A DNA stretch of 41,962 nucleotides from an uncultured Clostridium sp. Its GTDB lineage: Bacteria > Bacillota > Clostridia > TANB77 > CAG-508. Both the position numbers and the translations under genes were made by a program. The notes beneath the pieces are model-generated. The model saw only the letters and a program-made list of their open reading frames with translations. It was not told the origin of the DNA and did not search any database. The stretch is from assembly GCA_900553015.1 (NCBI GenBank), contig USBY01000011.1, positions 1 to 41,962 on the forward strand, read 5' to 3'. Within the stretch, counting starts at the first letter, position 1. The number at the start of each line of letters is the position of its first letter. Shown one piece after another: positions 15,745 through 23,509 of the stretch.

Positions 15745-17619
15745 TTATTCTTCTGTTTTATTTTGTTCTTTGTCTTTTTGAAGTTCTACATATCTTTTTA
15801 TTTTCATTGTTGTTGTTTTTGCAAATTCATCATGTTTTAATTCTAGATTTTTTATTGCTTTATATGATGTTAAACTCTTATTAACATCTTTTATTTTATT
15901 CCAAATTATTTTATGTATTTCTTCTTCACTTAAATCTTTTCCATGTAATCTTTCTATTTCTTCCATGTTTGGTATAACTTTTGCAGATATTGTTAATTCT
16001 TTTTCTCCTTCTACTTCTTTTCCATATACCATACATTCTTGGATTTCTGGAACTTTAGATAATAATAATTCTATTTCTTCTGGATAAATATTTTTTCCGT
16101 TTTGTGTTACTATAACATTTTTACTTCTTCCTGTAACATATACATAACCATCTTTATCTTGATAACCAATATCCCCAGAATTGAACCATCCATCATGTAC
16201 TACTTCTTTTGTTGCTTCTTCATCTTCATAATATCCAAGCATTAATGTTTGGCTCTTAATCCAAATTTCGCCTTCTCCATTTTCGTTTGGATTATGTATT
16301 TTTATTTGTGCACAATTTACTGGAAGTCCAACTGAACCTACTCTTGGGTCACACTCTGGTGTAAGTGCTGCAATTGGAGCAGTTTCTGTTAATCCATATC
16401 CTTGTAAGAATTCGATTCCTATATCTTGAACCCATTTTCCTATTTTTTTGTCTATTGGCGCTGCTGCAGAAACTATGATTCTCATATTTCCACCTAAATT
16501 GTCATATATCTCTTTAAATACTTTCCTTTTAATATCTATTCCTACACTTTTTAATGCATTTGTTAAATGAAGCATAGAATTTACTAACCCTGATTTTCCA
16601 CTTTTTTCTATTGATTGATTTATTTTCTTATATAAACTTTCAACTAATAATGGTACTGCAAGCATTGCAGTTGGTTTTGCTTCTTGCATATCTGGTACTA
16701 TATATCTTAAGCCTCCACAAATTGCAACTGATGAACCATTTGCAAATGGCAACAATGCACCGATTGATGATTCATATGTATGATGTAATGGTAATACAGA
16801 GAAAAATCTATCTCTTTCATATATTTTTACATATTTTGAAACTGCATTTACATTTTCTGCTAAATTTCTGTTGCATAACATAACACCTTTAGCTTGTGAT
16901 GTTGTTCCAGATGTAAATATTAAAAATTTGAATTCTTCTGGATCTATTTCTACATCCATATATTCTGTATTTCCTGCATCTGTTAATTTTTTACCTTCTG
17001 CTATTACATGCTCTATTCCAACATCTCTACCTCGTACACCTTCATCACTATTCATTTCGATAAAATATTTTACCATTGGTAAATTATCTTTTATTTTATC
17101 TATTGAATCTTTTTTCTTTTTAGAATAAATTACTGCACTAGCATGTGAACGTTTTATAACATTTTCTATTTCGTTGTTTGGTAATTCTTTATCTACAGGA
17201 ACTGCAATACCCACTCCACATAGAATTGAGAAATATGATACATACCAGTAATATGTATTCTCACCTATAATTATAATTCTTTCATTTGTTAGATTTAAGT
17301 ACTTCATAAGACCTGTACCTAAATTAATTACATCATTTCCAAATCTTTCATAAGTAAATTCTTCAAATTTAGCTTTATGATCATGATTTGGTCTTTCTAA
17401 AATATATATATTATTTTTGTATTTTTCTATTGACCTTTTAAATATTTCTTTTACTGTTTTATAATGTGTTTCTGGATAGAACTTATTTTTAGATTTTTTA
17501 TCTTTTATTTGATCTATTTTGTCATAATTAACTTGCATTTCTTGTATGTTCTCCATACCTTCCATTTTCATCTTAGGAAATTTAAAATCTGGTAATTTAA
17601 AATCTCTTAAAATTCTCAT
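15745..17619 (-). CDS. Long-chain acyl-CoA/ACP synthetase-like AMP-forming ligase
   Basis: A 624-residue adenylate-forming enzyme. Motif A3 FTSGTTSQAKGVML lies near residue 235, GYGLTETAPIAAL near 410, DGWFNSGDIGYQDKDGYVYV with TGRSKNVIV near 480, and the catalytic lysine in TTTMKIKRY close to the C-terminus. The overall layout matches FadD15-type fatty-acid ligases of anaerobes. The first 40 residues (RILRDFKLPDFKFPKMK and following) are an unusual basic, repetitive extension before the core and might bind membrane. It opens the polysaccharide locus behind its own promoter, so it may supply acyl groups for a glycolipid or glycan modification, but simple proximity is the only evidence. Start is ATG 17619 with AGGAG ten bases upstream. 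Confidence 0.92.
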   Translation of the reverse strand: MRILRDFKLPDFKFPKMKMEGMENIQEMQVNYDKIDQIKDKKSKNKFYPETHYKTVKEIFKRSIEKYKNNIYILERPNHDHKAKFEEFTYERFGNDVINLGTGLMKYLNLTNERIIIIGENTYYWYVSYFSILCGVGIAVPVDKELPNNEIENVIKRSHASAVIYSKKKKDSIDKIKDNLPMVKYFIEMNSDEGVRGRDVGIEHVIAEGKKLTDAGNTEYMDVEIDPEEFKFLIFTSGTTSQAKGVMLCNRNLAENVNAVSKYVKIYERDRFFSVLPLHHTYESSIGALLPFANGSSVAICGGLRYIVPDMQEAKPTAMLAVPLLVESLYKKINQSIEKSGKSGLVNSMLHLTNALKSVGIDIKRKVFKEIYDNLGGNMRIIVSAAAPIDKKIGKWVQDIGIEFLQGYGLTETAPIAALTPECDPRVGSVGLPVNCAQIKIHNPNENGEGEIWIKSQTLMLGYYEDEEATKEVVHDGWFNSGDIGYQDKDGYVYVTGRSKNVIVTQNGKNIYPEEIELLLSKVPEIQECMVYGKEVEGEKELTISAKVIPNMEEIERLHGKDLSEEEIHKIIWNKIKDVNKSLTSYKAIKNLELKHDEFAKTTTMKIKRYVELQKDKEQNKTEE

Positions 17620-17644
17620 AATACTATCACTCCTATACGTTTAT

Positions 17645-17673
17645 ATTATGGCACAATTATTTAGTTTTGTAAA
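17645..17673 (-). promoter_or_regulatory. Sigma-A promoter of the acyl ligase - EpsE/EpsF unit
   Basis: Minus strand: -35 TTTACA (17673-17668), 17-base spacer, -10 CATAAT (17650-17645). The predicted start point is only about 20 bases before the ligase ATG, and that short leader contains the AGGAG site. This is the rightmost promoter of the polysaccharide locus. Confidence 0.65.
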
Positions 17674-17770
17674 TGTTTATGGACCGGTTAGTATAATATT
17701 TTTCTATATTCTATAAATAATATCTATTACTTCGATAGACTTTTTCTGATTTTCTATTAAAAGAATTAGT

Positions 17771-17802
17771 CCCTCATAAATTCAAGCTAGAATTCATGAG
17801 GG
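17771..17802 (-). terminator. Candidate terminator after the unknown 218-aa gene
   Basis: CCCTCAT (17771-17777) pairs with ATGAGGG (17796-17802); after one mismatch the stem continues with AATTC/GAATT, leaving a six-base loop. Downstream on the minus strand the run is only moderately T-rich (CTAATTCTTTTAATAG). It lies 37 bases after the stop of the minus-strand gene and before the ligase promoter. Confidence 0.5.
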
Positions 17803-17838
17803 ATATGCAAAAGTTATTACTTATTATTTTAATCTTGC

Positions 17839-18495
17839 TTACTTCTCTTTTGCCAATTGCGCGTCCAAAAATTCTTGTATTGGGAACCCATAATCAAAGT
17901 AGCGATACAATACAATATTCCAGTCATTTACATTGCTGTCTTCATCTTCGTACTCTATCCTTTCGCTTTCCTTCATCTGCTTAAATGCAGTAGAAGTTGG
18001 GTCTATTATAAATATTGGTTCCGGTAATGGTTTATCGCTTTTTGACCATATAAAATCTTCTGTATCCAACAGAAACATATTTTTATCTATTATATAGTCA
18101 TCAATATAAAACATTATTAAATCATCCGGAAGCTTTTCTTTGTTTCCGAAAATAACCGGTCCAGCATTCAATATTCCCATATTACGTGTAAAAAAACACG
18201 ATTTCTTTAATTTTTCTAGTATCACATTTGAAACTACTTCTTCTAAATGTTTCATTGTAAATGATAAACTTGGCAAATCACTTGTAGTTTGCCATGTTAT
18301 AGAATTAATGTCCACGTACCACCATTGTTTATACAACGATGGATCTACATATAAATATATCGACTCTTCTGTCGTTCTTTCCTCTGGCAACATCTTAGTA
18401 ATTATAGTTTTTCCGTCTACATTCCGTATAAGCCAAACTCTTTTTAGCCAGTTAAAAAATTCTTTTCCAACTGTTTTTTCTGTTATTTTTTTCAT
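17839..18495 (-). CDS. Hypothetical protein, 218 aa, function unknown
   Basis: I do not recognise a family. The product is soluble, with no signal peptide or membrane helix, and is rich in aromatic residues (QWWYVDINSITWQ near 60). It has several acidic patches, notably ERIEYEDEDSNVNDWN near the C-terminus. It reads like a regular alpha/beta protein, with a possible regulatory or immunity-type role only as speculation. Codon choice is somewhat more GC-rich than in neighbouring genes (CCG, CGC and ACC are frequent). It has a strong GAGGAGG site, its own consensus promoter (18548-18576) and a hairpin after it, so it is a single-gene unit. It is divergent from the acyl-ACP thioesterase gene. Confidence 0.85.
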   Translation of the reverse strand: MKKITEKTVGKEFFNWLKRVWLIRNVDGKTIITKMLPEERTTEESIYLYVDPSLYKQWWYVDINSITWQTTSDLPSLSFTMKHLEEVVSNVILEKLKKSCFFTRNMGILNAGPVIFGNKEKLPDDLIMFYIDDYIIDKNMFLLDTEDFIWSKSDKPLPEPIFIIDPTSTAFKQMKESERIEYEDEDSNVNDWNIVLYRYFDYGFPIQEFLDAQLAKEK

Positions 18496-18547
18496 AATAC
18501 TTCCTCCTCATAACTTTTGCTTTTCCTAATTTTTGCTTACCATATTT

Positions 18548-18576
18548 AATATATTACCATAAACACATTATGTCAA
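18548..18576 (-). promoter_or_regulatory. Sigma-A promoter of the unknown 218-aa gene
   Basis: Minus strand: -35 TTGACA (18576-18571), 17-base spacer, -10 TATATT (18553-18548). It is back to back with the thioesterase promoter on the plus strand. The leader to the ATG at 18495 is about 45 bases. Confidence 0.7.
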
Positions 18577-18597
18577 TAGGTTTGCTTCGTCTTTACG

Positions 18598-18627
18598 TAA
18601 ATAAATAAATCTTCTTATTATTTATTT
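18598..18627. promoter_or_regulatory. Inverted repeat between divergent promoters (candidate operator)
   Basis: AAATAAATAA (18598-18607) and TTATTTATTT (18618-18627) form a perfect ten-base inverted repeat with a ten-base centre. It ends at the -35 of the plus-strand thioesterase promoter and lies just upstream of the -35 of the minus-strand gene, a typical place for a repressor or activator site. It could also be chance in such AT-rich DNA. Confidence 0.35.
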
Positions 18628-18654
18628 GTATTTTATCGTATTTTGTGCTAAAAT
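18626..18654 (+). promoter_or_regulatory. Extended -10 promoter of the acyl-ACP thioesterase gene
   Basis: Plus strand: -35 TTGTAT (18626-18631), 17-base spacer, -10 TAAAAT (18649-18654) preceded by TG at the extended -10 position. The start codon lies 28 bases further on. Confidence 0.6.
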
Positions 18655-18681
18655 TTTTAACTGTATAAAGGAGGCAATTTT

Positions 18682-19413
18682 ATGGGATATTTTGAACACG
18701 ATTTTGAAATTGGCTTAAGAGATGTAGAAAATCCTAACTATTTAAGTAATAAAGCAATTTTAGCTTTTTTTGAAAATATTGGTTCTTACCATTCTGATAG
18801 TATTAATTTTGGATTAAATGAAATACCTAAAACAAATTCTTCTTGGGTTTTACTTGGTTGGAAAGTTAAAGTTTTAAAAAGACCAATTTATGGAGATAAA
18901 TTACACATAGTTACATGGGCTAGAAATACAGAAAAATTCTCTACCTATCGTGATTATGAAGTATATAATCAAAATAACGAATTAGTTATTATTGGAACTT
19001 CTAAATGGGTTTTGGTTAATACTACTACTGGTAAATTAAGACCTATACCAGAGGAAATAATTAAGCTATACTGTCCAGATACTAAAACAGCTTTTCCTCC
19101 TGAGGAATCATTACTTACTAAATTAACTGATTCTGAGCATTATGATGCAGTATGCACATGCACAGTAGGTCGTTCACAAATAGATTTAAACAACCATATG
19201 CACAATTTATATTATTTAGATATGGCTTATGAGGCACTTCCTGAAGAAGTTTATAAAAATAATACATTTAACTTTTTTGAGATAACTTATAAAAAGCAAA
19301 TTAGACTTCATGATACTGTAAAATGTTATTATGTCTTTGAAGAGAATACTCATAAAGTTATTATCAAAAGCCTAGATGATAAAAAAACACATGCTATTAT
19401 CGAATTTAAATAA
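18682..19413 (+). CDS. Acyl-ACP thioesterase
   Basis: A 243-residue protein with the tandem hot-dog layout of bacterial FatA/FatB-like thioesterases (typical length 240-260). The first half contains LGWKVKVLKRPIYGDKLHI and TWARNTEKFSTYRDYEVY, the conserved substrate-binding part. The second half contains QIDLNNHMHNLYYLDMA near residue 170, which holds the Asp/Asn/His residues of the catalytic centre. It hydrolyses acyl-ACP to free fatty acid in the cytoplasm. AAAGGAGG precedes the ATG. It is a monocistronic plus-strand gene in a mostly minus-strand window. A free fatty acid product would be a substrate for the acyl ligase at 15745-17619, two genes away, but joint function is inference. Confidence 0.92.
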   Translation: MGYFEHDFEIGLRDVENPNYLSNKAILAFFENIGSYHSDSINFGLNEIPKTNSSWVLLGWKVKVLKRPIYGDKLHIVTWARNTEKFSTYRDYEVYNQNNELVIIGTSKWVLVNTTTGKLRPIPEEIIKLYCPDTKTAFPPEESLLTKLTDSEHYDAVCTCTVGRSQIDLNNHMHNLYYLDMAYEALPEEVYKNNTFNFFEITYKKQIRLHDTVKCYYVFEENTHKVIIKSLDDKKTHAIIEFK

Positions 19414-19418
19414 TACTT

Positions 19419-19453
19419 AAAAACCAGAGCAATTTTATTTTGCTCTGGTTTTT
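19419..19453. terminator. Bidirectional terminator between convergent genes
   Basis: A 14-base-pair perfect stem, AAAACCAGAGCAA arm (19419-19432) with TTGCTCTGGTTTT arm (19440-19453) and a seven-base loop. T-runs follow on the plus strand and A-runs precede, so it can stop transcripts from both sides. On the minus strand it includes part of the deacetylase stop codon (19454-19452). Confidence 0.9.
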
Positions 19454-20315
19454 ATTTTAAGATATCATATATATTTTCGAACACATAACCCTTTTCTTTT
19501 AACGCTTGTATTAATTGTGGTAATAATTCATACGTACTTTTTTTAGTTCCTATATCGTGCATTAATATAACTACACTATTTTTATTTCCCATTGTGTTTT
19601 CTACATAGCTCATCATATCATTTACATTGTCAAGTCCTGCTGCATCTGCAGTTAAGGCATTCCAGTCTAGGTGTGCAACACTGTTTTGATTTAGCAAATT
19701 AACAGCTTCTGCCTTAATGTCTGCATACTTTCCTCCAGAGGTTCCTCCTGGAAATCTAAATACTCTAGAATTATATGTTTGATCACCTATTGCATTTTTT
19801 ATAGCGGTTTCTGTTCTGTTATATTCATCTAACACTGCCTGTGGTGAAGAATATATATTAGAATAAACATGAGTAAAACTATGGTTTGCTATATAATGCC
19901 CTTCTTGATATGCTCTTTTTACTATTTCTGGATATCTTTCTGCATTACTTCCCAATACAAAAAATGTTGCCTTAACATTATTTTGTTTTAATATATCCAA
20001 AATTGGAATAGTAACAGATTTTGAAGGCCCATCATCAAATGTTAGAAATACTCTTTTATAATCAGAATTATAAATATGTGAAACTCTTTCTACAATTTTA
20101 TTTTGCTTTGCATTGTCTGAAAAAAACAATTCGTGAATTGGCCTGTTTTTAGCTAATATATCACTTTCTATTATACTTAAATTCTTATTATAATGGCGCA
20201 CCCCAAAAAATATCGCTGTAGACATAAGCGATATGATTAATATCAAAACTATTGTAATTATTACTACTTTTTTTACGTTTAAGTGAGGTTTTACCTCTAT
20301 TAAATCTAATGTCAT
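19452..20315 (-). CDS. Membrane-anchored polysaccharide deacetylase (NodB/PgdA-like, CE4)
   Basis: The 287-residue product has a short cytoplasmic N-terminus, one membrane helix (about residues 16-38) and an extracellular NodB domain from about 85. The CE4 motifs are present in order: TFDDGP (catalytic base and metal Asp), HSFTH (metal histidines), RFPGG (in place of the usual RxPY/F), LDWNALTAD (the family's usual DWxxxxxD) and LMHD near the C-terminus. It probably removes acetyl groups from peptidoglycan GlcNAc or from the surface glycan; in the PgdA family this gives lysozyme resistance. AGGTGA precedes the ATG. It has its own promoter and a terminator shared with the convergent thioesterase gene. 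Confidence 0.92.
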   Translation of the reverse strand: MTLDLIEVKPHLNVKKVVIITIVLILIISLMSTAIFFGVRHYNKNLSIIESDILAKNRPIHELFFSDNAKQNKIVERVSHIYNSDYKRVFLTFDDGPSKSVTIPILDILKQNNVKATFFVLGSNAERYPEIVKRAYQEGHYIANHSFTHVYSNIYSSPQAVLDEYNRTETAIKNAIGDQTYNSRVFRFPGGTSGGKYADIKAEAVNLLNQNSVAHLDWNALTADAAGLDNVNDMMSYVENTMGNKNSVVILMHDIGTKKSTYELLPQLIQALKEKGYVFENIYDILK

Positions 20316-20350
20316 TTTTGTTCACCTAACATTTGCTTTTTTTCGCATCC

Positions 20351-20379
20351 ATTATATATCAAGCATATTTAAAATTCAA
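20351..20379 (-). promoter_or_regulatory. Sigma-A promoter of the polysaccharide deacetylase gene
   Basis: Minus strand: -35 TTGAAT (20379-20374), 17-base spacer, -10 TATAAT (20356-20351). It lies about 35 bases before the ATG and downstream of the repeat cluster at 20423-20513. Confidence 0.68.
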
Positions 20380-20422
20380 TACAAAATATATTTTGGTTGC
20401 TGGTTTCGTAGTGTTTACATAA

Positions 20423-20513
20423 TTTTTGAACTTTAAGCTCCGTCCCTAAAGTTCAAAAAAGGGATTTAAGGAACGTCCCCAAATCCCTGCCTAGGAACGT
20501 TCTAAATCCCTTT
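20423..20513 (-). repeat. Three-hairpin cluster of the palindromic repeat family, terminator of the P-type ATPase gene
   Basis: Seen: a complete unit at 20461-20487 (GGGATTT... AAATCCC around GGAACGTCCCC); a half unit with GGAACGTTCT at 20494-20510; and a diverged unit at 20423-20459, where 13-base arms TTTTTGAACTTTA/TAAAGTTCAAAAA enclose CCGTCCC. The outer AAAAGGGATTTA (20457-20468) can also pair with TAAATCCCTTTT (20502-20513). On the minus strand a T6 run follows. The cluster starts four bases from the ATPase stop codon. Confidence 0.85.
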
Positions 20514-20517
20514 TGAT

Positions 20518-23310
20518 TTATGCTTCGTCTTTTGTTGTGTTTATTTTTAATAGTTTGAATATTTCTACAATTACTAATGGTGCTATTATTAATAAAATTG
20601 TTTCTATTAAATTGCCCATTGGTAAAATTGGTATACTGAATATATGTCTTAATGCTGGTACTAACAATATTATAAGCATTAATGCTGCTGATGCTCCTAT
20701 TGCTAGCAATAACATTTTGTTGTTAAATGGATGTGTTTTGAATATAGATTTTTTGTTATTTCTGATATTAAATACATGTACTAATTCTGAAAACGCTAAT
20801 ACCATAAATGCCATTGTTTGACCTATTTCTACTTTTACTTCTTGCTTTTCTACATATTCTGCACCATTTGCTAGTGCTTCATCTAAGTTGTCTACTTCTT
20901 CTACACTATATAAAGTTCCATCTATTTTTACCATAGTTGGTAAATTTTCTTCTGGTGTTGCAATACCAATTATAAATGCTGCAAGTGTAAGTAAACCAAT
21001 CATTATTCCTTGGTATACAACTCTAAAGCTCATACCTTTTGTAAAAATACCTTTTTGTTTCTTTGGTTTTCTCTTCATTACATCATCTTCTGCTGGATCT
21101 ACTGCTAATGCTAATGCAGGAAGTGAATCTGTTACTAAATTAATCCATAATATATGAATTGGAAGTAATACTTCGATTAAACCTATATCTATATTAAATG
21201 TACTTCCAAGCCAAGGTGTAATTAAAATTGCTAAAAATAGTACTATGATCTCACCAACATTACTAGAAAGTAAGAATTGGATAGCTTTTAGTATATTATC
21301 ATAAATACGTCTTCCTTCTTCTACTGATGATACTATTGTTGCGAAATTATCATCTGTTAATATTACATCTGCTGCTTCCTTAGAAACGTCTGTACCTACA
21401 ATTCCCATTGCACAACCAATATCAGCTGTTTTTAATGCTGGAGCATCATTTACACCATCACCTGTCATAGCAACAATTTCTCCATTTGCTTGCCAAGCTT
21501 TTACTATTCTAACTTTATGTTCTGGTGATACCCTTGCATAAACTGAATATTTTCTAATATTTTTTGTTAAATCCTCATCAGACATTTCCTCAAGTTCGCT
21601 ACCAGTAATTGCTTCATCTTCGTTTTCTAATATTCCTAATGCTTTTGCAATTGCAACAGCTGTAATCTTATGATCTCCTGTAATCATTACAGTTTTAATT
21701 CCTGCTGTTTTACATTTTTCTACTGCTACTTTAACTTCTTCTCTTGGTGGATCTATCATTCCAACCATTCCAACAAATATTAAATCATTTTCTATGTTTT
21801 TCATTTCTTCATCTGTTGGTTCATGATCTAATTCTTTATATGCCATAGATAATACTCTTAGAGCATCTTTTGCCATATCAACATTATATTTATCTATTTC
21901 TGCTTTATAATTTGCTAAATCTGTCTTTATTTCTCCATTTACTATATAAGAATTACATCTTGCAAGTAATTCATCAATTCCACCTTTAGTATAAACAAAA
22001 TATTTTTCTCCTACTTTATTTACTGTAGTCATTAATTTTCTGTCAGAATCAAATGGAATTTCTTTTACTCTTTTTAATTCTAAAACTTCTTTTACGTCAA
22101 AATTAATTTTAAATCCTAAATCTATTAATGCTGTTTCTGTAGGGTCACCTGTTAATTGGTTTTCTGCACCAATTTTTGTATCATTACATAGTGTACAAAC
22201 TTGCATTAATCTATCTAATTCATTGCTGATATCTTTAATATCTGCAACTTCTTTTACTTCATTATTTACAAATACTTTTTGAACAGTCATTTTGTTTTGT
22301 GTTAGTGTTCCTGTTTTATCTGAACATATAACTGTTGCGCTTCCTAATGTTTCTACTGCTGGTAATTTCTTTATAATGGCATTTTTCTTTACCATTCTTT
22401 GAACACCTATAGCTAAAACTATTGTAGAAACTGCTGCTAAACCTTCTGGAATTGCTGCAACAGCTAAGCTAACAGCTGTCATAAACATATCTATTACATC
22501 TTTACCATAAGCAATTCCTATTATAAATATTACTACACATATTGCAAGTGCTGCTATTCCTAATGTTTTTCCTAATTTATTTAATTTTGTTTGAAGTGGT
22601 GTTTCTGTCCCCTCTGTATCACTAATAATTTTAGCAATTTTACCAACTTCTGTATTCATTCCTGTTTCTACTACAATACCTTTTCCTCTTCCATAAGTTA
22701 TAAGTGAAGAAGAGAAAAGCATATTTGTTCTATCACCAAGACTTACTTTTTCATCATCTATAGTTTCTGTATTTTTATCTACTGGTACAGACTCACCTGT
22801 TAATGATGCCTCTTGTGACTTTAAGTTTGCACTTTCTACTATTCTTAAGTCTGCTGGTACATAGTCACCTGTGTCTAAAACAACGACATCTCCTGGTACT
22901 AATTCTCTAGATTGCACTACTGTTACTTTTCCATTACGTACAACTTTTGATGCATGTGCACTTAATTTTTGAAGTGCCTCTAATGATTTCTCTGCTTTGC
23001 TTTCTTGTACTACTCCAATTATTGCATTAAGTACTACAACTATTAAAATTATAATTGTATCTGTTATTCCTTCGCCTTCTGCAATTCCTACAGCTCCAGA
23101 TACTATGGCTGCAATAATTAAAACGATAATCATAAAATCTTTAAATTGTTCTAAGAATTTTACAAATAAAGATTTTTTCTTTTTTTGTTTTAATTCGTTC
23201 ATGCCATACTTTTCATAATTTGCCTTTACTTGTTCTTCTGTTAAGCCTTCCTTAATATTGGTTTGTAATTCTTTTTCTACTTGACTTATTCCTTTGTTAA
23301 ACCAATTCAC
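20518..23310 (-). CDS. P-type cation-transporting ATPase (Ca2+/Mn2+ type)
   Basis: A 930-residue P2-type ATPase. In order: N-terminal cation-ATPase segment, two helices, actuator motif LTGES near 175, the PEGL ion-binding helix near 290, the phosphorylation site CSDKTGTLTQNK near 330, nucleotide-binding KGGIDELL, MITGDHKITA, hinge MTGDGVNDAPALK, and six C-terminal helices including NLVTDSLPALAL. Pumps of this group export Ca2+ or Mn2+ (SERCA/PMR1-like, yoaB-like). A yybP-ykoY-type riboswitch in its leader makes Mn2+ (or Mn2+ and Ca2+) efflux the likely role. The start is GTG 23310 with AGGAG nine bases upstream. A six-codon out-of-frame ORF (MNSELV) begins just before and overlaps the start region. 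Confidence 0.95.
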   Translation of the reverse strand: MNWFNKGISQVEKELQTNIKEGLTEEQVKANYEKYGMNELKQKKKKSLFVKFLEQFKDFMIIVLIIAAIVSGAVGIAEGEGITDTIIILIVVVLNAIIGVVQESKAEKSLEALQKLSAHASKVVRNGKVTVVQSRELVPGDVVVLDTGDYVPADLRIVESANLKSQEASLTGESVPVDKNTETIDDEKVSLGDRTNMLFSSSLITYGRGKGIVVETGMNTEVGKIAKIISDTEGTETPLQTKLNKLGKTLGIAALAICVVIFIIGIAYGKDVIDMFMTAVSLAVAAIPEGLAAVSTIVLAIGVQRMVKKNAIIKKLPAVETLGSATVICSDKTGTLTQNKMTVQKVFVNNEVKEVADIKDISNELDRLMQVCTLCNDTKIGAENQLTGDPTETALIDLGFKINFDVKEVLELKRVKEIPFDSDRKLMTTVNKVGEKYFVYTKGGIDELLARCNSYIVNGEIKTDLANYKAEIDKYNVDMAKDALRVLSMAYKELDHEPTDEEMKNIENDLIFVGMVGMIDPPREEVKVAVEKCKTAGIKTVMITGDHKITAVAIAKALGILENEDEAITGSELEEMSDEDLTKNIRKYSVYARVSPEHKVRIVKAWQANGEIVAMTGDGVNDAPALKTADIGCAMGIVGTDVSKEAADVILTDDNFATIVSSVEEGRRIYDNILKAIQFLLSSNVGEIIVLFLAILITPWLGSTFNIDIGLIEVLLPIHILWINLVTDSLPALALAVDPAEDDVMKRKPKKQKGIFTKGMSFRVVYQGIMIGLLTLAAFIIGIATPEENLPTMVKIDGTLYSVEEVDNLDEALANGAEYVEKQEVKVEIGQTMAFMVLAFSELVHVFNIRNNKKSIFKTHPFNNKMLLLAIGASAALMLIILLVPALRHIFSIPILPMGNLIETILLIIAPLVIVEIFKLLKINTTKDEA

Positions 23311-23340
23311 TATTCATCTCTCCTTTTTTAGTATTATACA

Positions 23341-23390
23341 CAAAAAGCAAGACTTTAAAAAACTTTTTGTGTTTTTTAAAAGTCTTGCTT
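23341..23390 (-). terminator. Riboswitch expression-platform terminator
   Basis: Arms 23345-23363 and 23371-23390 form a stem of about 19 base pairs with one bulge and a seven-base loop, followed on the minus strand by five T residues. The 5' arm of this hairpin (AAGCAAGACTTTTAA, 23390-23376) is the same sequence that closes the aptamer's P1/P2, so aptamer and terminator exclude each other. That predicts that ligand binding permits transcription. Confidence 0.88.
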
Positions 23391-23463
23391 ACCTAAATTA
23401 GGTTACTAACCAGAATACTTCGCGACTGTTGATTAGTAGTTTACAAGCTACTCCCTTTTAAAG
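23376..23463 (-). ncRNA. yybP-ykoY-type (manganese) riboswitch aptamer
   Basis: On the minus strand the aptamer opens with TTAAAAGGGAGTAGCTT and closes with AAGCAAGACTTTTAA. The GGGAGTAGC and GCAAGAC segments are the conserved internal-loop sequences of the yybP-ykoY family, and the outer UUAAAAG/CUUUUAA and GCUU/AAGC pairings form P1 and P2. The middle arm includes CAACAGTCGCGAAG and CTGGTTAGTAACCTAA. Members of the family sense Mn2+ and control Mn2+ exporters. A promoter ends right at its 5' edge. I recognised it by eye; a covariance-model search has not been run. Confidence 0.88.
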
Positions 23464-23470
23464 TAGTTGT

Positions 23471-23499
23471 ATTTTATCACTTAGTAAAAATTTTTTCAA
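23471..23499 (-). promoter_or_regulatory. Sigma-A promoter of the riboswitch - P-type ATPase unit
   Basis: Minus strand: -35 TTGAAA (23499-23494), 17-base spacer, -10 TAAAAT (23476-23471). The expected start point (about 23464) coincides with the first base of the aptamer, which supports both calls. It lies directly after the end of the sortase gene at 23510. Confidence 0.75.
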
Positions 23500-23509
23500 T
23501 ATTTTTTTA

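Noticed and set aside
20888..21157. Plus-strand open frames inside the P-type ATPase, glycosyltransferase and recD2 genes
   Set aside because: They have no plausible ribosome binding site or family likeness and lie fully inside well-supported minus-strand genes.
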